Of a stretch of 64,000 nucleotides of DNA, positions 1 through 6,672 are shown in pieces. Within the stretch, counting starts at the first letter, position 1. Every line of letters begins with the position of its first letter. The notes under the pieces are model-generated. The model did no database searches, was not told the DNA's origin, and saw nothing but the letters and a program-made list of their open reading frames with translations. The DNA lies in the NCBI RefSeq assembly GCF_007786445.1, contig NZ_VNJI01000038.1, positions 1 to 64,000 on the forward strand. The letters are read 5' to 3'. The position numbers were made by a program, and so were the translations under genes. The DNA comes from Paenibacillus cremeus. Its GTDB lineage: Bacteria; Bacillota; Bacilli; Paenibacillales; NBRC-103111.

Positions 1-118
1 GAAAAGTGGCTAAGACTTTCCGGAATGGGTGCCCAAGACTTTTCGGAATTGCTGGCTAAGACTTTCCGGATTCGATGCCCAAGACTTTTCGGAATAGGTG
101 GCTAAAACTTTTCGGAAT
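1..118. repeat. 23-bp tandem repeat array (five units, truncated at window edge)
   Basis: Copies of AAGACTTT[C/T]CGGAAT recur with their AAGACT (last copy AAAACT) cores at 12, 35, 58, 81 and 104, an exact 23-bp period. Units alternate between a GGCTAAGACTTTCCGGA form and a CCCAAGACTTTTCGGA form. The array continues off the left edge. The period of about two helical turns suits an iteron or a protein-binding array, but a simple minisatellite is equally possible. Because 23 is not a multiple of 3, it is not a protein-level repeat. Confidence 0.9.
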
Positions 119-757
119 ACGCATGATGATAATACTTTTATTTTTAAAATCATTCGAATCAATCTTCCACGATATTTTGAAAACATCGAAAACAAATTCC
201 TTAATTTGAGCGTTACCACGTACTATGAAGAAATACATGATATGATTAAAAATTATATTCAAATCGAACAATCCAAAAAGATTGAAAAAGAAATGAAATT
301 ACAGGCATGGGATTGGGCTGCCGACAAAATTTTATATGGTAATCTTCGCAAATGGGTTCCTGATGAAGCTCTGAAACAGATGCAAAGCTTAACAATTAAA
401 CCATTTAATGATCCCCAAACAGGGACAGCAAAAATGTTTGGCGCAAAGTACAAAAGGGTCAAGGAGCACAGAATGGTATTTGCTACAGATGATCATGAAA
501 GAGAGACTCTCGTTTTAAATGATAAAGTTTTACTAAGTGAGTTGTTAAATCGTTTAGGCGTTGCCTACCCTGCTGAGATGATTATAGGAAACGGACAAAA
601 CGGGAGAGAAGGCGTTATTGGATTTCGTTTTCTAAATCTTATTGATCCCATTGCCTACGAAGAAGAATGGAAAAGAAGCATGAAGCATTTCTTCCAATCT
701 GTACGCGATCGACTGGAACAACAAAGTGATTCAGACGAAGATGGCGAGCATCAGTAA
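98..757 (+). CDS. Hypothetical protein, unrecognised
   Basis: Open frame of 219 codons. I recognise no family. The GTG at 98 lies inside the last 23-bp repeat unit and has no clear ribosome binding site, so the true start may be further in (an in-frame ATG lies at 242) or the frame may enter from a gene disrupted by the repeats. The protein looks soluble, with a basic helical segment rich in Lys/Glu around residues 50-70, a Gly/Asn-containing turn near residue 168, and an acidic C-terminal tail rich in Ser, Asp and Glu. There is no signal peptide or membrane segment. The following gene starts about 130 bases downstream, so joint transcription is possible. The AT-rich composition matches the neighbouring TIR genes and differs from the catabolic genes after 27 kb. 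Confidence 0.5.
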   Translation: MAKTFRNTHDDNTFIFKIIRINLPRYFENIENKFLNLSVTTYYEEIHDMIKNYIQIEQSKKIEKEMKLQAWDWAADKILYGNLRKWVPDEALKQMQSLTIKPFNDPQTGTAKMFGAKYKRVKEHRMVFATDDHERETLVLNDKVLLSELLNRLGVAYPAEMIIGNGQNGREGVIGFRFLNLIDPIAYEEEWKRSMKHFFQSVRDRLEQQSDSDEDGEHQ

Positions 758-891
758 CATTAAAAGCCGCTGGTACAATCTAATTATCAATGTGAGTACG
801 ATACGGATCATCGAAGGCTAATCAGTAAAGTGACAGGCAAAAACTATAACTTGTAAAATACCCATAACAATTGATTGTAAGGAGAATGGTT

Positions 892-1629
892 ATGAGCAGA
901 CGAAAAGATACCAAAGTGGCAAGGTACACTCGTACAAAGCCCCGGTTGCTAGATGACTTACATCATCTGTTAAATGACAATAAGTTTAGTCCAAGCTTCA
1001 AATTCCATCACATCCGAAAAGACTTCCTGCCAAGCTGGACCGGTATCGATGAAAATGCAGAAAATATCGCCCACATGAATAACCCCTTTTGGTCTGAGGA
1101 CGCTTTAACAAAGCTTAACGAGAACGTAGAAGCTGGAGCTAATGACGACCGTGAAAAACTAAATGAACTACAACACGATCACATTGTTCGTATTCTATTC
1201 TTTGAAGAAGTGCTGATGGACTTGGTGTGGAAAAATAAAGAGAACAAAAATTTACACGTCCCCAAGGAAGCGTTAGAGTTTTTATTTCACCATTTTGGCA
1301 TCGGTGCTATGGTGACCGAACATGAGAATCAGCAAAAACTCGATTGTGTACCATACATTGTTACAAGAGGCAAGGATAAGGGACAACAAAAGTGGAAAAA
1401 AAAGTCTCACAAATGGGGTATGCACCTAGGTTTTTTTGATCCTACTCATCCATATTACCTAAACCCATGGGCGAGATATATGGACAGTAACATTACGATG
1501 TATAAGATCAATCATACAACCAAACAAAAAGAAGATCTCATATATTCCGACTACGCTTTCGATGCAAATAAGTTAAGCGAACGCGAAAAGAACGGCTACT
1601 TGTATTGGAAAAATATAGGTACCATTTAG
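892..1629 (+). CDS. Hypothetical protein, unrecognised
   Basis: A 245-residue soluble protein. The ATG at 892 is chosen because AAGGAGA at 879-885 sits 6 nt upstream; the frame itself extends back to a TTG at 871, which would place the ribosome binding site inside the gene. The N-terminus is strongly basic (MSRRKDTK...), suggesting nucleic-acid contact. The middle has a helical stretch rich in His, Glu and Leu, and the C-terminal third is rich in Tyr, Trp and Lys. I recognise no catalytic motif, membrane segment or known domain. Its placement beside a repeat array, TIR genes and recombinase remnants suggests accessory or mobile DNA. Function unknown. Confidence 0.65.
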   Translation: MSRRKDTKVARYTRTKPRLLDDLHHLLNDNKFSPSFKFHHIRKDFLPSWTGIDENAENIAHMNNPFWSEDALTKLNENVEAGANDDREKLNELQHDHIVRILFFEEVLMDLVWKNKENKNLHVPKEALEFLFHHFGIGAMVTEHENQQKLDCVPYIVTRGKDKGQQKWKKKSHKWGMHLGFFDPTHPYYLNPWARYMDSNITMYKINHTTKQKEDLIYSDYAFDANKLSEREKNGYLYWKNIGTI

Positions 1630-1952
1630 CTTTTCAAAAGGTTTACCCTTTTTATATTCAAAACCAGAGGGAACGACGAACATAATTAAGCAACAGCGTA
1701 ACATCACTAACTCCCATACCGTCTAATAGGTGTAGGAGTTAACGTATTTCTTGAATTAAATGATCTTCCTCAGTCATAAGCGCATCCACGTATTCTGCTT
1801 GCTTCATGCTCAAATTACAGCACCTGCCTTTGACGGGCGACTTCGTCTTTTCTAAGTCGTATGTAATTGTTTCGTTGTATTTCGACAGCGAAAACTGACT
1901 GTATTTGCTATAATAGTATAAGGATATTTATGGAATCAAGGAGGGTTATTGA
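1630..1952. other. Gene-free stretch with a hairpin and the TIR-operon promoter
   Basis: No open frame here is convincing. An imperfect 13-bp inverted repeat (TAACTCCCATACC at 1708-1720, GGTGTAGGAGTTA at 1729-1741, one mismatch and one G-T pair, 8-nt loop) could end transcription of the preceding gene or bind a protein, but it lacks a U-tract. Near the right end is an extended -10 promoter, described separately. Confidence 0.55.
1906..1945 (+). promoter_or_regulatory. Extended -10 promoter and strong RBS of the TIR operon
   Basis: TGCTATAAT at 1906-1914 is a consensus -10 hexamer with the TGn extension. No good -35 is seen at 17 nt, which is usual for extended -10 promoters. AAGGAGGG at 1938-1945 sits 7 nt before the ATG at 1953, so the mRNA leader would be short and translation strong. 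Confidence 0.55.
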
Positions 1953-2501
1953 ATGGCTACTAGAGGAAAAAATTTTGCGATTAGAAATAGTTATGGTCTT
2001 TACGAAACCGCATCAAATAATACGACAGGAAAGAGTATATGTATATTCTTATCCCATATCAGTGTCGATAAGGATGCAGCAATCAAAATCGGCGATTATA
2101 TAATGAATGCTGGATATAATGTTTACTTAGATATTTATGATGAAGAGCTTCAACGAGCAGTCGAAAGAAATGACGCAGCAAGAATTACTAGCTCTATAGA
2201 AAAAGGAATATCAAATTCGAGTCATGTCATGTGTATTGTTAGTGAGAAAACAAAATTCTCTTGGTGGGTTCCTTACGAGGTTGGTTATGGAAAAAAAGCC
2301 GATAAGCATCTATCAACCCTTTCTTTGAAAGATGTAACATATCTCCCTAGTTTTTTGGTTATCGTACATGCAATTGAAGGCGTTGTTGGGCTAAATAGAT
2401 ATCTTAATTCTATTCGAAGTGGTTCTACAAATTACGAATACCTTCTGGAAACTGCAAGTTCTACACATGCCTTAAATGGGCAATTAAAAACAGATCGATA
2501 A
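1953..2501 (+). CDS. TIR-domain protein 1
   Basis: A 182-residue protein with a TIR fold. A first strand ICIFLSHISVDKD (about residues 29-41) is followed by a helix, then NVYLDIYDEEL (56-66). A later strand, HVMCIVSEKT, leads into WWVPYEVGYG (104-113). Glu109 lies in the W-V-x-x-E setting that holds the catalytic Glu of NAD-cleaving TIR domains such as SARM1 and ThsB. In bacteria such proteins usually sense phage infection and make a cyclic ADP-ribose signal, or deplete NAD. It is the first gene of a three-gene operon: the next TIR gene starts 11 nt after its stop and the next RBS overlaps the stop. There is no membrane segment. Assigning it to defence is inference from family and context. 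Confidence 0.8.
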   Translation: MATRGKNFAIRNSYGLYETASNNTTGKSICIFLSHISVDKDAAIKIGDYIMNAGYNVYLDIYDEELQRAVERNDAARITSSIEKGISNSSHVMCIVSEKTKFSWWVPYEVGYGKKADKHLSTLSLKDVTYLPSFLVIVHAIEGVVGLNRYLNSIRSGSTNYEYLLETASSTHALNGQLKTDR

Positions 2502-2512
2502 GGGGGAATCAT

Positions 2513-3109
2513 ATGACCCATAAAGTATTTGTAAGTTACCAGCACAGTAGAGATCAACATTATGCAAATATAATTCGTGATTTTTACGGAAGAAATGATG
2601 CTTTTATTAATCGTTCGCTTCCTCAAGCAATAAACAGCAGCGATAACGACTATATCCTGGGGTTAATCCGAACTCGTTATTTAAAGGATTCGACAGTGAC
2701 AATTGTTTTAATTGGAAGTGAAACATGGTCTCGAAAATGGGTGGATTGGGAAATATATTCGTCTTTACGGGGATATGGTTCAAGAAGCAACAATGGATTG
2801 CTTGGAATATTGTTGCCTAACTCCGGACCCTTACCCTCAAGATTTCAAGACAACTATCGAGAAACGACGGATCAATTGGGTCGGACCTTTCAAACAGGAT
2901 ACGCATTATTGATAAATTGGGAGAGTATTGCCCCCCCTAATGGTTGGAACTTTTCTCATTTCAATCCCTTTATTAAGCAGGAAATTGACAGAAAACGAGC
3001 TGAGTTAGAAAAATGGATTCAATATGCTTTTGAATATAGAAAAAATACAGACCGCATAAATAATACAAGAGATCGTATGTCGAATAATAGATATGTAAAA
3101 CGTTTCTAG
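2513..3109 (+). CDS. TIR-like (DUF1863/ThsB-type) protein 2
   Basis: A 198-residue protein whose first 140 residues fit the DUF1863 TIR-like family, to which the Thoeris sensor ThsB belongs. The strand KVFVSYQHSRDQHY (4-17) opens the fold. A long helix ending in LIRTRYLKDS precedes TVTIVLIGSETW (61-72), then KWVDWEIYSSLR with the presumed catalytic Glu80. The C-terminal tail is basic and helical. It diverges strongly from the first TIR protein, so the operon carries two different TIR types rather than a duplication. The RBS AAGGGGG overlaps the upstream stop codon, implying coupled translation. A Thoeris ThsA partner (SIR2 plus SLOG) is absent; the neighbour is a small membrane protein instead. 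Confidence 0.8.
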   Translation: MTHKVFVSYQHSRDQHYANIIRDFYGRNDAFINRSLPQAINSSDNDYILGLIRTRYLKDSTVTIVLIGSETWSRKWVDWEIYSSLRGYGSRSNNGLLGILLPNSGPLPSRFQDNYRETTDQLGRTFQTGYALLINWESIAPPNGWNFSHFNPFIKQEIDRKRAELEKWIQYAFEYRKNTDRINNTRDRMSNNRYVKRF

Positions 3110-3124
3110 TTAAGGTGGGAGAAG

Positions 3125-3781
3125 ATGAAGGATATCATCAATATTGGACTAGATTGGAAAAAACCCGCTTTAACAATCACATCCGACTGGTCGATTCTTA
3201 TATTCCTTTTTTTAATAATTTGCTTAATTTTTTTATTGAAAAAGCTCAACTTATTCCATTGGTTTTCAAAAAAAATATTTGGGACAGCTGACATTGAAGT
3301 GGAAATTGGAGCAGGTGTTAAGGTAAAGGCAAAAGTCGACCGAAGCAAGGAAAATATTTATATTGCCCATAGAATACTTGTTGAATTAGAAACAAGAAAA
3401 GCAGCAATAGATATAGAACCAGAAAAAGATGTTATTGAGGATTTATATAACTCTTGGTATAACCTTTTCGGTGTTATAAGAACTGAAATGAAGAATATTC
3501 CAGCAAAATATTTAGATGAACCAGGAACTCAGGATTTGCTAAATTTAAGCAGGGACATTCTTAACAAAGGGTTAAGACCCCATTTAACAAAGTATCAAGC
3601 TGCCTTTAAAAGATGGTATGACACAGAAAAATCAGCAGACGGTAATAAAAAGAAACCGCCACAAGAAATCCAAAAAGAATACGATCATTACCAAGAAATT
3701 ATTGATGAAATGAAAATTGTAAATCAAATATTAAAGCAATATGCGGATGGGCTTAGGAAAATTATTTGGAAACAAAATTAA
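3125..3781 (+). CDS. Single-pass membrane protein of the TIR operon (candidate effector)
   Basis: A 218-residue protein with one clear membrane helix at residues 22-38 (Ile, Leu and Phe rich, flanked by KK and Trp). A short beta-rich stretch follows (ADIEVEIGAGVKVKAKV), then a long helical, charged cytosolic domain. No catalytic motif is visible. It starts 15 nt after the second TIR gene with AAGGTGGGAG as RBS, so the three genes form one operon. By analogy with membrane effectors in CBASS and related nucleotide-signalling systems, it could be the effector that damages the membrane when a TIR-made signal binds its cytosolic part. That role is inference. I do not recognise the soluble domain. 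Confidence 0.75.
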   Translation: MKDIINIGLDWKKPALTITSDWSILIFLFLIICLIFLLKKLNLFHWFSKKIFGTADIEVEIGAGVKVKAKVDRSKENIYIAHRILVELETRKAAIDIEPEKDVIEDLYNSWYNLFGVIRTEMKNIPAKYLDEPGTQDLLNLSRDILNKGLRPHLTKYQAAFKRWYDTEKSADGNKKKPPQEIQKEYDHYQEIIDEMKIVNQILKQYADGLRKIIWKQN

Positions 3782-3785
3782 AATC

Positions 3786-3820
3786 AAATGGGGACAACTG
3801 TTACTAGTTGGTCCCCATTT
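3786..3820 (+). terminator. Hairpin ending the TIR operon
   Basis: AAATGGGGACAACT (3786-3799) pairs with AGTTGGTCCCCATTT (3806-3820), leaving one bulged base and a 6-nt loop, 5 nt after the stop codon. The stem is strong, but only three T residues close it, so termination may be partial. Confidence 0.7.
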
Positions 3821-3824
3821 GGCG

Positions 3825-3842
3825 CTGGCAGCGAAGAGGTCA
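3825..3842. repeat. att-like 18-nt sequence, copy 1
   Basis: CTGGCAGCGAAGAGGTCA matches 17 of 18 bases of CTGGCAGCGATGAGGTCA at 17056-17073, where the sequence continues into the 3' half of a tRNA. It lies beside the 3' end of a truncated tyrosine recombinase. It could be one end of an old integration event, but no tRNA arm follows here. Confidence 0.45.
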
Positions 3843-3860
3843 AAAGCGCTTTTCGGAAAT

Positions 3861-4149
3861 TTGGTAGGGGATTTGGTAGGGAATGATAAATAATAATCGG
3901 TTCTTAAGGGGTACACAAGGAAATTGCATGATTTAAAAAATCCCTGAAGCCCTTGTAAATCAAGTGCTCAGGGAGACATATTAGATTACAGTAGGATACC
4001 TCCGGAAATCCTCCTCAAAACGCGATGCCCTCCCCGTTGGAGGGTCTCTTTTTTTCTGTGCGGCTGAGAGACCCTGTCCTATAAGGGATTTAAAGATTTT
4101 CTTGGTAGGGGATTTGGCGATTTATGCGTTTTGGTAGGGACTTGGTAGG
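3861..4149. repeat. TTGGTAGGG direct repeats beside the recombinase remnant
   Basis: TTGGTAGGG occurs at 3861, 3873, 4102 and 4131, and as TTGGTAGGA at 4142, grouped in two clusters next to the 3' end of the tyrosine recombinase fragment. Short direct repeats on either side of an att core are typical arm-type binding sites of lambda-family integrases. This role is inferred from position. Confidence 0.5.
4028..4055 (+). terminator. Rho-independent terminator
   Basis: CCCTCC (4028-4033) and GGAGGG (4039-4044) enclose CCGTT and are followed by TCTC and seven T residues. There is no intact gene directly upstream, so it is probably a leftover from rearrangement. Confidence 0.65.
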
Positions 4150-4153
4150 AAAG

Positions 4154-4345
4154 TCAATTTTTCATTGTTAGAAGTTCTTCCATAGCAAAAGCTGCTTTGG
4201 CGGTCATATCTGGGAACAAGTGTGAATAGAGATCGATTGTAACTTTGATCGATGAATGACCAAGAAGATCTTGTACGATCTTGGGATGTATGTTCTTGCT
4301 GAGTAATAACGTTGCGCAAGTGTGGCGCAGGTCATGAAATCGAAG
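4154..4345 (-). pseudogene. Truncated phage-type tyrosine recombinase (C-terminal end only)
   Basis: Reading the minus strand from about 4345 to the TGA at 4154-4156 gives roughly 62 residues that match the end of a lambda-family integrase. HDLRHTCATLLL carries the catalytic Arg and His, VQDLLGHSSI the second His, and TIDLYSHLFPDM the nucleophilic Tyr. Everything N-terminal to the RFHDLRHT block is missing; the sequence switches abruptly to an unrelated plus-strand gene fragment. The catalytic C-terminus is intact, but the remnant cannot be functional. With the TTGGTAGGG repeats and the att-like sequence next to it, it marks the old end of an integrated element. Confidence 0.85.
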
Positions 4346-4641
4346 AGAAAATCATGGAACACGTGTCGGCACATGCCCAGCTAAACCCGGTCGTTGCCAA
4401 AAAAGATTACGCCCGGGATGACAAGGGACGGTTTGTCTGGCAGAGAAATTCCGGGGGAAAGGCTATAGGCAAAGTCCTGGTACCTCGGCTCGATGAAAAT
4501 GGGAAACAGGTATATGACCACAAGTTCAAGTGGACCATGGAGGAGCTAATGGGGCTGTTGCGTGACCAGATCATCGAACGGTACGTTGCAGAAGTTTTTG
4601 GTCACTCCCGTCCAAGTAGCACTAATCCGTACAAATGGTAG
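4346..4641 (+). pseudogene. 3' fragment of an unrecognised gene
   Basis: About 98 codons stay open from the recombination junction to the TAG ending at 4641. The coded segment is protein-like (basic, with KKDYARDDKGRFVW and KFKWTMEELMGLL stretches and a C-terminus ending NPYKW) but has no start codon with an RBS of its own. An apparent ATG at 4312 lies inside the antisense of the integrase fragment. It is therefore probably the 3' end of a gene whose 5' part was lost in the same rearrangement. I do not recognise the family. Confidence 0.5.
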
Positions 4642-4715
4642 AGGCAGAAGTTCAGCCACCCGTCCGTGGGTAAGTTAACTCATAGTTCATTTGTGGTAAC
4701 ATTTGGTTATCGAAA

Positions 4716-4760
4716 GAAGAAAGGGCTTCGCTGATAAAGCGAAACCCTTTCTTCATTTGT
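4716..4760 (+). terminator. Strong rho-independent terminator
   Basis: A 17-bp stem, GAAGAAAGGGCTTCGCT (4716-4732) with AGCGAAACCCTTTCTTC (4738-4754), has one mismatch and a 5-nt loop, followed by a T-rich run. It isolates the HNH gene from upstream transcription. Confidence 0.8.
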
Positions 4761-4782
4761 TTGTCATTATTGTATCATCATC

Positions 4783-4839
4783 TGTTTCTATTGTCAGTGG
4801 ACTACCGAATTTGTTTCTATTGTCAGTGGACTACCGAAT
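4783..4839. repeat. 28-bp perfect direct repeat, two tandem copies
   Basis: The segment from TGTTTCTATTG to ACTACCGAAT occurs at 4783-4810 and again at 4812-4839 with no mismatch (29-bp period). It lies 105-160 bases upstream of the HNH gene, within its likely promoter region. It could be an operator pair or a recent slippage duplication. Confidence 0.85.
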
Positions 4840-4943
4840 CTCTTCCTATAACATATTATAATATGCCGGTAAAGAACAGTCTATATCTTTTTTCGGTTCC
4901 TTCGTATAATTTGGGCGTAACCAAGTTGAAGCGAGGTGCAGCG

Positions 4944-6512
4944 ATGAGAATCAAAATCGATTTAACGGGAAGAACATTTGGTTTGCTCAAGGTCGTAGAA
5001 AGAACGAATCAACGAACGCGACCTAAAAATGGAGAGGTTCTTTACCGATGTGTGTGCGCTTGCGGGAAGGATGACATCTACCTGCCAAAGAGCCGGCTGG
5101 AAAACCGCAATGAACGGAAAAATATGAGATCTTGTGGATGTCAGCCGCAAGAAAAAATCTCTACGGCTCAGGAATCCAATGATCTAACCGGGAAAGTCTT
5201 TGGAAGCTTAACCGCACTCTTCATTGTCGAGGGAAAAACGAACAAGAAAAACGAGAAATACTGGCACTGCAAATGCAGCTGCGGGAAATACAAGGATGTC
5301 ACCACGCACAATTTAAAAGCGAAGAAGGTCACATCTTGCGGATGCGCCAGAGAGAAGGAAGTGGAGCTCACGATGCTTGGAAAGCGTTTTGGGAGATATA
5401 CCGTGATGCGTTTTTCCCGGAAGGAGAACGGGCATTTTCATTGGATGTGTCAGTGCGATTGCGGGAGTGACGAAAGGGAAGTGTTCGAAACAAATTTGCT
5501 CAACAACACGTCTCAATCCTGCGGGTGTCTTGCACGCGAGTTGTCCAGTGAACGAAGAAAAGAAGATCTGACGGGAGAAGTGTTCCACCGGCTCAAGGTG
5601 ATTCAGAGAGGGAAAATGATCAAAAGTGGTGATCAGTATGTAAGTACATGGCTTTGTCGGTGCGAATGCGGTAGAGAGAAAGTGGTGGTTCATGGGAAGT
5701 TGACAAGCGGGAGTGTGAAGTCTTGCGGATGTCTCATTCATGAAGATTTAACCGGTCAAGTGTTTGATATGCTGACTGTATTAGGAAGAAGCGAGAACAA
5801 ACATCCGAGGGTTTCCCTGTGGCTTTGCCAGTGTGAATGCGGTTCAGTAAAGGATATACCCTACGGTGCGTTAGTTCATGGTCACACGCATTCCTGCGGC
5901 TGCTATAAACGGAAATTATATGACGATATGACTATCGGAAAACAATTTAATCGCTTGTATGTGGTGGACCGAGGGAAGTTTGAGGGCGGGCAGTTCTATG
6001 TGTGCATCTGTGATTGCGGGAACGAAGCCGAAGTACTAGGTGTGAATTTGAGAAATGGAAATACGGTATCTTGCGGATGTTATCAAAAAGAAAGAGCCAG
6101 CGAGACGCACTTTAAAGGGACGTCGACCATCACCGAATACTGCAGGTCCAGATTAAAAGATTGGAAAGAGGAAAGCAAAAAGGTCTCAAACTACCGCTGT
6201 GTCATCACGGGAGAGCGATTTGATGAAATACACCATCTGACTCCATTTAGCAGAATCATTGACGAGTTAATCGAAGAAACGATGATCCCCGTACATGAAA
6301 CGATGGAGACATATAACAAGGAAACCATCCAGCTCATCGAACAAAAGCTCCTGGAGTTACATAAAAAATACGGGCTTGGCGTATGCATCTGTTCCGATTC
6401 ACATGATGAATTTCACGGTCAATATGGAAAAGAAACGGCGACCCCGGAAGACTTCTATGCGTTTTACCGGGAAAAGAGGGGGAAGGAGTTTACTCTAGAC
6501 TTAACGTGGTGA
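4944..6512 (+). CDS. HNH endonuclease with six zinc-ribbon repeats
   Basis: A 522-residue protein. The start is the ATG at 4944, where GAGGTG at 4933-4938 gives 5-nt spacing; the frame runs on upstream but is not protein-like. Six repeats of about 55-70 residues fill the first 400 residues, each opening with D-[L/M]-T-G-x-x-F and containing C-x-C-x-C-G and then S-C-G-C, so each offers four Cys for one zinc. The C-terminal 100 residues have an HNH-type nuclease core: a Cys-containing strand (RCVITGERFDEIHHL), a helix, then VCICSDSHDEFHGQYG. Related phage proteins carry one or two such Cys modules before the nuclease. The array probably reads an extended DNA site, consistent with a homing-type mobile endonuclease. 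It is flanked by terminators on both sides and stands alone. Confidence 0.85.
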   Translation: MRIKIDLTGRTFGLLKVVERTNQRTRPKNGEVLYRCVCACGKDDIYLPKSRLENRNERKNMRSCGCQPQEKISTAQESNDLTGKVFGSLTALFIVEGKTNKKNEKYWHCKCSCGKYKDVTTHNLKAKKVTSCGCAREKEVELTMLGKRFGRYTVMRFSRKENGHFHWMCQCDCGSDEREVFETNLLNNTSQSCGCLARELSSERRKEDLTGEVFHRLKVIQRGKMIKSGDQYVSTWLCRCECGREKVVVHGKLTSGSVKSCGCLIHEDLTGQVFDMLTVLGRSENKHPRVSLWLCQCECGSVKDIPYGALVHGHTHSCGCYKRKLYDDMTIGKQFNRLYVVDRGKFEGGQFYVCICDCGNEAEVLGVNLRNGNTVSCGCYQKERASETHFKGTSTITEYCRSRLKDWKEESKKVSNYRCVITGERFDEIHHLTPFSRIIDELIEETMIPVHETMETYNKETIQLIEQKLLELHKKYGLGVCICSDSHDEFHGQYGKETATPEDFYAFYREKRGKEFTLDLTW

Positions 6513-6527
6513 TCGGGCTCGGGGAAC

Positions 6528-6566
6528 AACAAAAGCTACTCCGTTTTTTTTGGAGTAGCTTTTGTT
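6528..6566 (+). terminator. Terminator of the HNH gene
   Basis: A perfect 15-bp stem, AACAAAAGCTACTCC (6528-6542) and GGAGTAGCTTTTGTT (6552-6566), encloses a T-rich loop. Confidence 0.85.
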
Positions 6567-6572
6567 AGCGCG

Positions 6573-6672
6573 CTAAGACAGGTAGTGCATGGAGAGGAAA
6601 ATCGCGCAGCCGCCGAAGAAGACGGAGATGCCGTAGATGATCAGCACGGTTTTGCGCTGCTGCGATAACTCG
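6573..6672 (-). pseudogene. C-terminal remnant of a membrane glycosyltransferase-like protein
   Basis: The minus strand from about 6672 to the TAG at 6573-6575 codes for a short segment, ELSQQRKTVLIIYGISVFFG then GCAIFLSMHYLS. This looks like the last membrane helix and tail of a MraY/WecA/TagO-type polyprenyl-phosphate sugar-phosphate transferase. Upstream of it a stop codon interrupts the frame and no further homologous sequence is seen. The assignment rests on a short hydrophobic tail and is tentative. Confidence 0.4.

Noticed and set aside
1..118. CRISPR array
   Set aside because: Period is 23 bp with no unique spacers, and no cas genes are present.
4761..4943. 61 extra N-terminal codons on the HNH protein
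   Set aside because: They translate the 28-bp direct repeat and a promoter-like region; the ATG at 4944 has a proper RBS and begins the first repeat.
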